Assembly: GCA_040702975.1 (NCBI GenBank)
Contig: CP159990.1
Location: 2,232,001-2,296,000, forward strand
Origin: Roseburia hominis
Lineage (GTDB): Bacteria > Bacillota > Clostridia > Lachnospirales > Lachnospiraceae
Direction of reading: 5' to 3'
DNA length: 64,000 nt
Every line of letters starts with the position of its first letter. Positions within the stretch are counted from its first letter, which is position 1. Below the pieces are notes generated by a model. It worked only from the letters and a program-made list of their open reading frames with translations. It was not told the origin of the DNA and did not search any database. The translations under genes were made by a program, and so were the position numbers. Positions 16,210-24,378 of the stretch are shown in pieces.

Positions 16210-17829
16210 TTGGTAAATATTGTTGTAGAGCTGTCAAAATATCTCATGATCATTATGATCGCAGTGTATACATTTGAGTGTTTTGCAGTGTTCAATTTTC
16301 AGGACGAGCGCACGAAGCGCAGCATTATGCGGAGACAGAACATTTTGATGTTCATGATTCATTTTGTGGCGTTTCTGGTGATGTACTTACAGACAGAAGA
16401 AAAGAAGATGATCGGGTTCTATGGAATGCAGGTCGGGCTTTTCCTGGCGATCATTCTCCTTTATACCCTTATCTACCCAAGGATTTCGAGGCTGGTAGTG
16501 AATAATATGTGCATGCTTCTTGCCATTGGCTTTATCATGATCACAAGACTTTCCTATTCTTTGGCGGTCAAGCAGTTTGTAATCGCCTCCGGAGCGGTGG
16601 GGCTCAGCCTGGTGGTTCCGGTGATTATTCGGAAAGTTAAGGTGCTTTCCGAGTGGCGGAAGTTCTATGCGATAGCCGGCGTGGTTATGCTGGGCGTGGT
16701 TCTTGTTCTGGGACAGGTCTCCGGAGGTGCGCTTCTGGGAATCAAGGTGGCCGGGTTCAATATTCAGCCTTCGGAGCTTGTGAAAATCATTTTTGTGTTT
16801 TTTGTGTCAGCCAGCCTTAAGATCGACACCAGTTTTAAGAATGTGGTGATCACCACTGTGATTGCGGCTCTTCATGTGCTGATTTTGGTGATATCCAAGG
16901 ATTTGGGGGCGGCGCTGATTATTTTTGCCGTATATCTGGTTATGCTTTATGTAGCGACAAGGCAGCCGCTTTATGTGCTTGCCGGCGTGAGCGCAGGGGC
17001 CGCCGCGTCGGTGGTGGCATACTATTTATTCAATCATGTGCGGGTCAGAGTGATCGTGTGGAAGGATCCGTTTGCGGTCTATGACAGGGGCGGCATGCAG
17101 GTGGCGCAGTCCCTGATGGCGATTGGCACGGGAAGCTGGTTCGGAATGGGACTGTGTCAGGGTGCGGCAAATAAGATTCCGGTGGCGGAGTCGGATTTTA
17201 TTTTCTCGGCGATCGCGGAGGAGATGGGACTTATCTTTGCGTTATGCCTGATCTTGATCTGTGTCAGCGTGTATATTATGTTTTTGAATATTGCGATGCA
17301 GCTTAGGGACAGTTTTTATAAGCTGGTAGCGCTGGGACTTGGGACCTGTTATATTTTCCAGGTGTTTCTTACCATTGGAGGCGTGACAAAGTTTATCCCG
17401 TCCACAGGGGTGACACTGCCTTTGGTAAGCTACGGAGGAAGCTCCGTGCTCAGTACGGTGATCATGTTTGCAATCATTCAGGGATTATATGTGTTAAGAG
17501 AAGACGAGGAAGAGGATATTGAAAGAAAAAAAGCGCAGCAACTTAGAAATGAACGAATTGGACAGAGAGCTTCAGAATCTGCCGGACGAAAGCAAGCGTC
17601 AAAAGGCGGCAGGACAGTCCACCGGGAAGAAGCCAAAGGCAGACGCCCGGCGGCAGGAAGTGAAGAAGACAGGCACGAAGAAAGCCGGCGCAGGCAGGAA
17701 AACGGCGGACGGCGCAGGGCAGATTCAGGTTCCGCCGGCCGCAGACCGGAAAAAGGTGCACAAGAAGGAAAAGGCAGACGAGCGCAAGAAGGAGAAAGAA
17801 GAGCTGCGGGGGCAAAAAAGAGAAGCTAG
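16210..17829 (+). CDS. FtsW/RodA/SpoVE family peptidoglycan polymerase with charged C-terminal tail
   Basis: 539 residues from a TTG start after GGTGG. SEDS glycosyltransferase: about ten membrane helices, with the signatures NIQPSELVKIIFVFF, SKDLGAALIIFAVYLVML, AVAESDFIFSAIAEEMG-like VAESDFIFSAIAEEMG and STGVTLPLVSYGGSS. SEDS proteins polymerise lipid II together with a class B PBP, which is the next gene. The membrane core ends near residue 430; the last ~105 residues are Arg/Glu/Ala/Gly-rich and overlap the PBP gene in another frame. Whether it is the division (FtsW), elongation (RodA) or sporulation (SpoVE) paralogue cannot be decided here. Confidence 0.92.
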   Translation: MVNIVVELSKYLMIIMIAVYTFECFAVFNFQDERTKRSIMRRQNILMFMIHFVAFLVMYLQTEEKKMIGFYGMQVGLFLAIILLYTLIYPRISRLVVNNMCMLLAIGFIMITRLSYSLAVKQFVIASGAVGLSLVVPVIIRKVKVLSEWRKFYAIAGVVMLGVVLVLGQVSGGALLGIKVAGFNIQPSELVKIIFVFFVSASLKIDTSFKNVVITTVIAALHVLILVISKDLGAALIIFAVYLVMLYVATRQPLYVLAGVSAGAAASVVAYYLFNHVRVRVIVWKDPFAVYDRGGMQVAQSLMAIGTGSWFGMGLCQGAANKIPVAESDFIFSAIAEEMGLIFALCLILICVSVYIMFLNIAMQLRDSFYKLVALGLGTCYIFQVFLTIGGVTKFIPSTGVTLPLVSYGGSSVLSTVIMFAIIQGLYVLREDEEEDIERKKAQQLRNERIGQRASESAGRKQASKGGRTVHREEAKGRRPAAGSEEDRHEESRRRQENGGRRRADSGSAGRRPEKGAQEGKGRRAQEGERRAAGAKKRS

Positions 17830-19234
17830 GAAAAAGAAGATGACCAACAAGGAATTTGCCAGGGTCACCTATATGTTCGTGACGCTGTTCCTTGTTATGA
17901 TCGGCTATCTGGTGTATTTTAATGTGGTGAAAAGCAAGGAAGTCATCAACAGTCCTTATAATGTCAGACAGGATCTTCTGGCAAAACGTGTTATTCGCGG
18001 CAAGATTCTGGATAAAGACGGGGAAGTGCTGGCTCAGACGGTCACATCGGAAGATGGTACCGAGACCCGTGAATATCCCTATGGTGATCTGTTTGCTCAT
18101 GCGGTCGGATATTCGGTAAAAGGAAAATACGGGATCGAGTCCGTGCAGAATTTTCCGCTGCTTACTTCCAACGCGTTTTTCCTGGAAAAGCTGATGAAGG
18201 AGTTCCGGGGAGAGAAGAACATGGGAGATACCGTGGTCACTACTTTAGATGCGGATCTGCAGCAGGCAGCTTATCAGGCGCTTGGTAATAATAAAGGGGC
18301 AGTGGTGGTGATGGAGGCGAGCACCGGGAAGATCCTGGTGATGCTCTCTAAGCCCACGTTTGATGCGAATACGCTGGCGGAGGATTGGGAGGCGCTCAAT
18401 AATGATGGGGACAGTGCCCTTTTGAATCGGGCGACTTTGGGACAATATGCGCCGGGGTCTACGTTTAAGCTGGTGACGGCTCTGGAATATATACGTGAGA
18501 ATCCGGACTATGAGAATTATAGCTTTGACTGTGGCGGAGAAATTACACGGGACGGCGCTACGATTCATTGTTATGGAAGCGAGGTTCACGGACAGGAGAA
18601 TCTGGCGGATTCTGTGGCGAATTCCTGTAACGCGTCATTTTCCAATATTGGACTTGATCTGGATAAGAAGAAATGGAAGGAGACGACGGAGGATCTCTTG
18701 TTTGACAGCAAACTCCCGAGCGATCTTCCTTATCGGGAAGGAAAGTTCCGGCTTAAGGAGGGGGCAGATACGGCGGAAACGATGATGACGGCTATGGGAC
18801 AGGGAAAGACGCAGGTAAGTCCTTACCATATGGCGCTGATCACCGCTGCGATCGCGAACGGAGGGAAACTTATGCGTCCGTATCTGGTGAGTGAGATCAC
18901 GAATTATACGGGAACGACCGTTAAGAAATATATGCCTGAGAACTATGCGGATCTGATGACGTCGCAGGAGGCAGCAAAGCTTACGGAATATATGAAAGGC
19001 GTTGTCGATCACGGCACAGGGGCGGCTCTTTCCGGGGAAAGCTATACCGTAGCAGGAAAGACCGGAACAGCCGAATATAGTGTTGACAAGGAGAATGTAC
19101 ACTCCTGGTTCGTGGGATTTTCTAATGTGGATAATCCGGAACTTGTGGTGAGCGTTGTGGTTGAAAATGCAGATACCGCCAGTATAACGGGGGTAAGTGT
19201 TGCAAAGCAGATTTTTAATGCGTATTACTATTAG
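17519..19234 (+). CDS. Class B penicillin-binding protein (PBP2/PbpA type)
   Basis: 571 residues if the TTG at 17519 is used (GAGGAAGAGG upstream); ATGs at 17549 and 17840 are alternatives, the last directly before the membrane helix. A Lys/Arg-rich cytoplasmic segment of ~115 residues precedes one helix (RVTYMFVTLFLVMIGYLVYF). The transpeptidase domain has the three active-site motifs: STFK (in APGSTFK, near 310), SCN (near 369) and KTG (in AGKTGTAEY, near 513). It cross-links peptide stems as partner of the upstream SEDS protein. The first 311 bases overlap the SEDS gene in a different frame on the same strand. Confidence 0.92.
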   Translation: MKEKKRSNLEMNELDRELQNLPDESKRQKAAGQSTGKKPKADARRQEVKKTGTKKAGAGRKTADGAGQIQVPPAADRKKVHKKEKADERKKEKEELRGQKREARKKKMTNKEFARVTYMFVTLFLVMIGYLVYFNVVKSKEVINSPYNVRQDLLAKRVIRGKILDKDGEVLAQTVTSEDGTETREYPYGDLFAHAVGYSVKGKYGIESVQNFPLLTSNAFFLEKLMKEFRGEKNMGDTVVTTLDADLQQAAYQALGNNKGAVVVMEASTGKILVMLSKPTFDANTLAEDWEALNNDGDSALLNRATLGQYAPGSTFKLVTALEYIRENPDYENYSFDCGGEITRDGATIHCYGSEVHGQENLADSVANSCNASFSNIGLDLDKKKWKETTEDLLFDSKLPSDLPYREGKFRLKEGADTAETMMTAMGQGKTQVSPYHMALITAAIANGGKLMRPYLVSEITNYTGTTVKKYMPENYADLMTSQEAAKLTEYMKGVVDHGTGAALSGESYTVAGKTGTAEYSVDKENVHSWFVGFSNVDNPELVVSVVVENADTASITGVSVAKQIFNAYYY

Positions 19235-19355
19235 ATGATAAATATATCTGAGTGAAAATTCGGTGGTGCTTTAGGTTGATATGAAGTAAATGGCTAGAGA
19301 ATATTTATTTTGGCGGTTAAGTGTATTTGAGTAGCCGGGGGTGGGAGAGGAAGAC

Positions 19356-19709
19356 ATGAGATTTTATCGTGAGTTGTACCTCAGTGAGAATCTGAGAAAG
19401 AAGAAAGACAAAATAATAAAGAAGATGGAGCAGGGAAAGTTTCCGCTTAAGCTCTACGTGCTGGTGATGCCCTCTGACGGCGAAAACCCACTGGAATATT
19501 ACAGAACAGCCCTCATGCGCCAGGGGATTTTCCCGCATGATGATATGCTGGTGGTAGGGATTGCTTCCTGTGAGGCGGACGCGATGTATATGGTGGAAGA
19601 AATCGCGGAGGAAGTGTACCATAAGACCGGTGACCTGGATATCCGCGGATATCTGACGAACAAGTTGAATGAGACAGGTGAGGAGAACGCAAGATGCTGC
19701 ACATCATAG
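19356..19709 (+). CDS. Conserved hypothetical protein
   Basis: 117 residues from the ATG at 19356 (GGGAGAGGAAG upstream); an in-frame GTG at 19341 is less likely. Soluble, charged N-terminal helix (ENLRKKKDKIIKKMEQG) followed by an alternating strand/helix pattern (KLYVLVMPSDGENPLEYY, DDMLVVGIASCEADAMYMVEEIAEEVY). I do not recognise the family. It overlaps the DUF2953 gene by 16 bases and so belongs to the same operon as DUF2953 and probably gerW. Confidence 0.7.
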   Translation: MRFYRELYLSENLRKKKDKIIKKMEQGKFPLKLYVLVMPSDGENPLEYYRTALMRQGIFPHDDMLVVGIASCEADAMYMVEEIAEEVYHKTGDLDIRGYLTNKLNETGEENARCCTS

Positions 19710-20752
19710 GATTGATTCTCAAAATAATAGGTGTGATTTTGGCGGTGATACTGGGTATCCTGGTATTGCTGGTCTGTATTGTCCTTTTTGTGCCGGTGCG
19801 CTATGAGATTCGGGGACAATTTTCCGGTAAGCTGGAAGAGGCGAAGGCTTCGCTTGCGATATCATGGCTTTTGCATTTGATTGCCGTGAGGGTGCGTTAT
19901 GAGGAGGGAAACCTGCGCTGGAAGGTGCGAGCCGCGTGGATCAGGCGTGACAGTGGGAAAACGATGGAGAAGAAAGTCATCGCAGAGAGCAAAAAGAAGG
20001 AAAAGATTGACGGGAATGCTGCCGAGGGAGCAGAGAAGGAACTGCTTGAGGAGAAGAAGTTATCTGAACAAAAGAGTGATTTAGAAAGAAAGACTTCTGA
20101 AGGTGAGAAACAGTGCCGGGAGGGAGAACAGACAGAAAACGAAACTGATAGGGTGAAGTGTGAAACGGAGGCTGACAAGAAAGGAGTCGGCGAAGAGACG
20201 GAAGCGCTCGGGGAGGCTCCCAGAGATAAGCAGAGCAAGGAACAGGGCAGGAAAAAGCGAAAAAGGAAAAAACGCAAACCGTTAAGGCTCATCTTAAGGG
20301 AATTGATAGAAAAAATAAAGGGATTTTTTGCAAAGATCAAATATACATTCGGAAGAATATGTGATAAACTAAAGACAGTTTCCAGGAAGAAAGAGCAGAT
20401 TGCAGAATTTCTTGAGAATGAGATGCATAAAAGCGCACTTGCCAGAGTGAAAAAAGAATTCGTGTGGGTGAAGCGTTTTTTGAAACCCAAAAAGTTCAGA
20501 GCGGATCTGCAGTTTGGATTTGAAGACCCCTACCATACAGGGCAGGCACTGGCAGTTCTCGGTATGATTTATCCATTTACAGGTAATCATATGAATATCA
20601 ACCCGGATTTTTCACGGAGAATGCTGGAAGGAGAAGCCTATCTGAAAGGGAATCTGCGTGCGGTACATTTGATGATGTTTGCGCTGAAAGTCCTTTTGGA
20701 TAAGAATGTAAGAAGGACATACCGTGATGTGCGAAGAGTATTGAACCGGTAA
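19694..20752 (+). CDS. DUF2953 domain-containing membrane protein (YtfI-like)
   Basis: 352 residues. N-terminal membrane helix (about 8-32) then PVRYEIRGQF and the DUF2953 strands; the C-terminal part has FGFEDPYHTGQALAVLGMIYPF and MNINPDFSRRMLEGEAYLKG. In B. subtilis the homologue ytfI precedes ytfJ (gerW), the same order as here. Between the two conserved parts is a low-complexity charged insertion of about 110 residues (Glu/Lys/Arg, ending in KKRKRKKRK). Function is unknown; the link with gerW suggests sporulation or germination. Confidence 0.85.
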   Translation: MLHIIGLILKIIGVILAVILGILVLLVCIVLFVPVRYEIRGQFSGKLEEAKASLAISWLLHLIAVRVRYEEGNLRWKVRAAWIRRDSGKTMEKKVIAESKKKEKIDGNAAEGAEKELLEEKKLSEQKSDLERKTSEGEKQCREGEQTENETDRVKCETEADKKGVGEETEALGEAPRDKQSKEQGRKKRKRKKRKPLRLILRELIEKIKGFFAKIKYTFGRICDKLKTVSRKKEQIAEFLENEMHKSALARVKKEFVWVKRFLKPKKFRADLQFGFEDPYHTGQALAVLGMIYPFTGNHMNINPDFSRRMLEGEAYLKGNLRAVHLMMFALKVLLDKNVRRTYRDVRRVLNR

Positions 20753-20830
20753 GTGTAGTCCGAAGACGAAGTAAAAAGTAAAATCGCTGTGCCCATATAT
20801 AGGAAAACAAAAAACAGGAGGAAATGAGAT

Positions 20831-21277
20831 ATGGCAGTTGACAATCGATTCAAAGAAACAATGGAGTCCCTTTTCAAGGGTATGAATGGCGTCGTTTCAT
20901 CTAAGACGGTAGTAGGAGACGCGATTCATATCGGTGATACGATCATTCTTCCGCTGGTCGATGTATCTTTCGCCATCGGAGCAGGGTCATTTAACCAGGA
21001 GAAGAAGGACCGGGGAGCCGGAGGTCTTGGAGGAAAGATGACTCCGTGCGCAGTTCTGGTTATTCAGAATGGAACGACCCGCCTTGTAAATGTAAAAAAT
21101 CAGGATACGATGACAAAGATTCTCGATATGGTGCCTGATGTGATCGACAAGTTCAAATCTCCAAAGAGTGAGAAGATGACGGAAGAAGATGTGGTGGATA
21201 TTTTAAATGAAGCCGACGAGGCTGCTGAGGCTGCTGCGGATGCAGTGATAAACGGTATGGCTGAAAAAGAGAATTAG
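20831..21277 (+). CDS. gerW: GerW family sporulation protein (YtfJ)
   Basis: 148 residues after AGGAGGAAATGAGAT. Family signatures: MESLFKGMNGVVSSKTVVGD, GDTIILPLVDVSFAIGAGSF and GGLGGKMTPCAVLVIQNGTTRLVNV. GerW/YtfJ is needed in B. subtilis for germination through certain receptors; its biochemical role is not known. It marks the organism as belonging to a spore-forming lineage. Confidence 0.93.
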   Translation: MAVDNRFKETMESLFKGMNGVVSSKTVVGDAIHIGDTIILPLVDVSFAIGAGSFNQEKKDRGAGGLGGKMTPCAVLVIQNGTTRLVNVKNQDTMTKILDMVPDVIDKFKSPKSEKMTEEDVVDILNEADEAAEAAADAVINGMAEKEN

Positions 21278-21357
21278 ATCAGACCGGTATAAAAGATCGG
21301 CATTATGAAGTTGGTGGCTGCATATAGTATATCAATGATGTGCAGGCGGCGTAAGTA

Positions 21358-21498
21358 ATGAATCGTGTGATAGGATTTGCACTGTTTTTTGTGGCAGTAG
21401 GAATCGTGATTGGTCTTTTTATGCCGAATCTCTTTGTGAGTATATTAGTCGTGATTTTGTGTCTGCTTGTGGGATTTCATCTGTTTTGCCGATGTTAG
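21358..21498 (+). CDS. Small hydrophobic membrane protein, 46 residues
   Basis: ATG at 21358 after a modest AGGCGG; stop at 21496-21498. The peptide starts MNRVIGFALFFVAVGIVIG and continues with a second hydrophobic stretch ending FHLFCRC, that is two membrane helices with two Cys at the very end. Similar ~45-residue proteins of this pattern are common in Lachnospiraceae. No function can be given. Confidence 0.65.
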   Translation: MNRVIGFALFFVAVGIVIGLFMPNLFVSILVVILCLLVGFHLFCRC

Positions 21499-21616
21499 AC
21501 AAAAAGAACAGGAGAATAAGCAATATAATTGTAGATGAATATGCGGAGAATAGAAAAGTTTTACACTATTAAAAAGGGTGGATTGGAATAAACCATCTGT
21601 GAATGAGAGGTACATC

Positions 21617-22180
21617 GTGAAAAGGAAAGTGATTATTTTATTAAGTGCATTGACATTAGTTCTTAGCTTTAGCAGTTGTGGAAAAAAGGAACAGCCTGAT
21701 ACACAGAGTCCAAAAGAGGACCAGAAAGTAGAGGCTGAGACTTTAGAAACTGATGAGGAAGAAGAAAAGAAAGAAGAGAATAAAGAAGAAAAGGAAGAGG
21801 AGATTGTTTATATTTCCTGTAGTGCAGATGAGATGATGCAGGAATTTGTAGATGATTTTGATGCAGCGAAGGAAAAATATGCCGATCAGTATGTGAAAAT
21901 TACCGGGACTTTGAAAGAATTTGATGTTGATGAAGATGCAACTCCGAAAGGCAGAATCATTCGTTTGGATACATCTTTGGAGATTCAAAATGCTGCAGCG
22001 AATATTTCCGGGATTACATGGGAGGAAGAGGATTATCCGATGGAAGAATTTGAAAAAGATAGGAGTCAAATACAGCCGGGGGATACAGTTACTATGTTGG
22101 TGCATATTGATGAGTATAGTTTGGAAAGAGGTCATAGTTTTTACGATTTCCTTTTTGATCTTTACGGCATTGAAAAATAG
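21617..22180 (+). CDS. Predicted lipoprotein, OB-fold-like domain
   Basis: 187 residues from a GTG at 21617 (GAGAGG, 6-base spacing). Signal peptide KRKVIILLSALTLVLSFSSC with lipobox FSSC. An acidic, Glu-rich linker (residues 25-65) is followed by a domain with YADQYVKITGTLKEFDVDE and GDTVTMLVHIDEYS, which resembles the tRNA_anti-like/OB-fold domain found in other clostridial lipoproteins. The role is unknown; surface attached by its acyl anchor. Its own terminator follows, so it is separate from rpsB. Confidence 0.75.
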   Translation: MKRKVIILLSALTLVLSFSSCGKKEQPDTQSPKEDQKVEAETLETDEEEEKKEENKEEKEEEIVYISCSADEMMQEFVDDFDAAKEKYADQYVKITGTLKEFDVDEDATPKGRIIRLDTSLEIQNAAANISGITWEEEDYPMEEFEKDRSQIQPGDTVTMLVHIDEYSLERGHSFYDFLFDLYGIEK

Positions 22181-22206
22181 TGGCAATAAAAATTGTGTTT
22201 GGAAAG

Positions 22207-22235
22207 AAAAGCCTTGCGTAAGCAGGGCTTTTGTG
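22207..22235 (+). terminator. Terminator of the lipoprotein gene
   Basis: AAAAGCCTTGC - GTAA - GCAGGGCTTTT, one G-U pair, then TTTTG. Confidence 0.8.
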
Positions 22236-22242
22236 TTATACT
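22214..22242 (+). promoter_or_regulatory. Possible promoter of rpsB-tsf
   Basis: TTGCGT, 17 bases, TATACT. The -35 box is weak (only TTG conserved) and lies in the terminator stem above. It is the only -10-like box well placed before the structured leader. Confidence 0.4.
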
Positions 22243-22262
22243 GCTAATGTTGCAAAAAAACA

Positions 22263-22327
22263 CGTATGCGGTTAATTCCAGTGGTGCCAACGCAGAAGCT
22301 GCACGGTTTTGGGATCGGAAGCATACG
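22263..22327 (+). promoter_or_regulatory. Structured leader of rpsB
   Basis: CGTATGC (22263-22269) and GCATACG (22321-22327) are perfectly complementary and would close a ~65-base structure containing the inner hairpin GCAG-AAG-CTGC. No T-tract follows, and the ribosome binding site lies ~20 bases downstream. Shape and position fit an autoregulatory ribosomal protein leader that binds S2; this is inference. Confidence 0.5.
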
Positions 22328-22357
22328 GAAGTAGAAAACCAAATGGAGGAAAGAAAC

Positions 22358-23101
22358 ATGAGCGTTATTTCAATGAAACAGCTTTTAGAAGCAGGTGTTC
22401 ATTTCGGACACCAGACCAGAAGATGGAACCCTAAGATGGCAGAGTACATCTACACCGAGAGAAACGGGATCTACATCATCGACCTGCAGAAATCCGTTGG
22501 AAAAGTAGATGAGGCTTATCAGGCAGTTGCTGACATCGCAGCAGAGGGCGGCAAGATCCTTTTCGTAGGAACCAAGAAACAGGCTCAGGATGCAATCCGT
22601 ACAGAGGCTGAGCGCTGTGGAATGTACTTTGTAAATGAGAGATGGCTTGGTGGTATGCTTACCAACTTCAAGACCATTCAGAGCAGAATCGCTCGTCTGA
22701 AAGAGATCGAGACTATGGCAGAGGACGGAACATTTGACGTACTGCCGAAGAAAGAAGTAATCGCTCTTAAGAAAGAGTGGGAGAAGCTGGAGAAGAACCT
22801 TGGCGGAATCAAAGACATGAAGAGAGTACCGGACGCAATCTTCGTAGTAGACCCGAAGAAGGAAAGAATCTGTGTTCAGGAAGCTCATGCACTGGGAATC
22901 CCGCTGATCGGTATTGCAGATACAAACTGTGATCCGGAAGAACTTGACTATGTAATTCCGGGTAACGATGACGCTATCAGAGCCGTTAAACTGATTGTTT
23001 CCAAGATGGCAGACGCTGTAATCGAGGCAAATCAGGGAGCAGCCGAGGATTATTATGAAGAGCCGGCTGAAGAATATGTTGAGGAAAGCGTAGAAGAATA
23101 A
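22358..23101 (+). CDS. rpsB: 30S ribosomal protein S2
   Basis: 247 residues; start at the ATG after GGAGGAAAGAAAC. Family signatures [49 protein letters not shown] and [12 protein letters not shown] are all present. S2 binds late in 30S assembly. The acidic C-terminal tail ([20 protein letters not shown]) is usual for clostridial S2. Codon use is strongly biased, as expected for a highly expressed gene. It is followed 24 bases later by tsf. Confidence 0.98.
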   Translation: MSVISMKQLLEAGVHFGHQTRRWNPKMAEYIYTERNGIYIIDLQKSVGKVDEAYQAVADIAAEGGKILFVGTKKQAQDAIRTEAERCGMYFVNERWLGGMLTNFKTIQSRIARLKEIETMAEDGTFDVLPKKEVIALKKEWEKLEKNLGGIKDMKRVPDAIFVVDPKKERICVQEAHALGIPLIGIADTNCDPEELDYVIPGNDDAIRAVKLIVSKMADAVIEANQGAAEDYYEEPAEEYVEESVEE

Positions 23102-23125
23102 TCGTTAAGTTTGGAGGAAAAGATC

Positions 23126-24046
23126 ATGGCAATTACAGCAAGCATGGTAAAAGAATTAAGAGAGATGACCGGCGCCGGCATGATGGACTGCAAAAAGGCC
23201 CTGAATGAGACGAACGGAGATATGGATGCAGCCGTTGAATACTTAAGAAAGAACGGACAGGCTAAAGCTGAGAAGAAAGCCGGACGTATCGCAGCAGAAG
23301 GTATCGTTATGGCTGAGGTTAAAGAAGACAAGACAGCAGCAATCGTAGAAGTAAACTCTGAGACAGACTTCGTAGCTAAGAATGCTGAATTCCAGGGATT
23401 CGTAAAAGCTGTTGTAAACCAGGCTATGAATACAAGTGCAGCAGATATTGATGCATTTCTTGCAGAAGCATGGAATGAGGACAACAGCAAGACTGTGAAC
23501 GATGCACTGACAGAGAAGATCGCTGTAATCGGCGAGAAACTGAGCATCAGAAGATTTGAGCAGATCAAGACAGAAGGCTGTGTTGTTTCATATATCCACG
23601 GCGGCGGACGTATCGGCGTTCTTGTAGAGGCTGATACAGACGTAGTAAATGATGCGATCAGAACATGTCTGAAGAACGTAGCTATGCAGGTAGCAGCTAT
23701 GTATCCGAAGTATGTATCCCGTGATGAAGTATCACAGGAATACATGGATCATGAGAAAGAGATCCTTCTTGCTCAGGCTAAGCTGGAGAACCCGAATAAG
23801 CCAGAGAACATCATCGAGAAGATGATTATTGGACGTCTTAATAAAGAGTTAAAAGAGATCTGCCTGCTTGACCAGGTATACGTTCAGGACAGCGATCTGA
23901 CCGTTGCTAAGTATGTTGAGAAGGTAGCAAAAGAGAACGGTGCTAACGTTACCGTTAAGAAGTTCGTTCGTTTCGAGACTGGGGAAGGTCTTGAGAAGAA
24001 GAATGAAGATTTCGCAGCAGAAGTTGCAGCTCAGATGGCTAAATAA
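23126..24046 (+). CDS. tsf: Translation elongation factor Ts
   Basis: 306 residues; ATG at 23126 after GGAGGAAAAG. EF-Ts recharges EF-Tu by displacing GDP. N-terminal UBA-like part (MVKELREMTGAGMMDCKKAL) and core TDFVAKNAEFQ are canonical, as are EGCVVSYIHGGGRIGVLVE and the C-terminal LLDQVYVQD. rpsB-tsf is a universal pair. A strong terminator follows. Confidence 0.98.
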   Translation: MAITASMVKELREMTGAGMMDCKKALNETNGDMDAAVEYLRKNGQAKAEKKAGRIAAEGIVMAEVKEDKTAAIVEVNSETDFVAKNAEFQGFVKAVVNQAMNTSAADIDAFLAEAWNEDNSKTVNDALTEKIAVIGEKLSIRRFEQIKTEGCVVSYIHGGGRIGVLVEADTDVVNDAIRTCLKNVAMQVAAMYPKYVSRDEVSQEYMDHEKEILLAQAKLENPNKPENIIEKMIIGRLNKELKEICLLDQVYVQDSDLTVAKYVEKVAKENGANVTVKKFVRFETGEGLEKKNEDFAAEVAAQMAK

Positions 24047-24081
24047 GTTAGATTTTGCTTGATTTTTTGAAACTGGTTATG

Positions 24082-24124
24082 GCCCTTGCGAATGGTATAA
24101 ATATACTGTTTGCAAGGGCTTTTT
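24082..24124 (+). terminator. Terminator of rpsB-tsf
   Basis: GCCCTTGCGAA pairs with TTTGCAAGGGC, loop of 16-17 bases, followed by TTTTT. Confidence 0.88.
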
Positions 24125-24125
24125 G

Positions 24126-24173
24126 GTTGCTAAGCATACCTGCGTGAACGTCCAGTGGACATTCATCCCGGTT
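24126..24173. repeat. Dispersed 48-base palindromic repeat, copy 2
   Basis: 43 of 48 bases match copy 3 (25257-25304). Core AACGTCCA-G-TGGACATT. It starts two bases after the T-tract of the tsf terminator. Confidence 0.85.
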
Positions 24174-24205
24174 TTCAGGTTTGGGCGGCATGTCAAGCGC
24201 AAACG

Positions 24206-24234
24206 TTGACATTGCAGGTTGAAATGTGTATACT
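24206..24234 (+). promoter_or_regulatory. Consensus sigma-A promoter before araC
   Basis: TTGACA, exactly 17 bases, TATACT. It would give a 5' leader of about 138 bases before the AraC-family gene; that leader holds the hairpin at 24235-24278 and the box at 24308-24342. Confidence 0.85.
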
Positions 24235-24278
24235 CTAGTTTAGTACACAATGTTGAATGACATGATGCACTAAATTAG
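24235..24278 (+). promoter_or_regulatory. Symmetrical hairpin or operator at the araC transcription start
   Basis: CTAGTTTAGT (24235-24244) pairs with ACTAAATTAG (24269-24278); inside, CA/TG and ATGT/ACAT pair as well, around the loop TGAATG. The structure begins at the base after the -10 box, so as DNA it could be a repressor operator and as RNA a 5'-terminal stem-loop. Confidence 0.55.
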
Positions 24279-24307
24279 TATGAAGAATTTTTATAAATTA
24301 CATTATG

Positions 24308-24342
24308 AAAAGTTACGAACTATTTATCAAAACTTTTACACA
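24308..24342 (+). promoter_or_regulatory. Candidate AraC-family binding site upstream of araC
   Basis: AAAAGTTAC (24308-24316) and AACTTTTACACA (24331-24342) form an inverted repeat. The same two words occur, with 5 more bases between them, at 30908-30947 upstream of the sugar transporter operon. It lies 37 bases before the araC ATG. Confidence 0.5.
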
Positions 24343-24378
24343 CCTAGGGATTCTAATGTTTAGAAGGAGCTGAGTATT

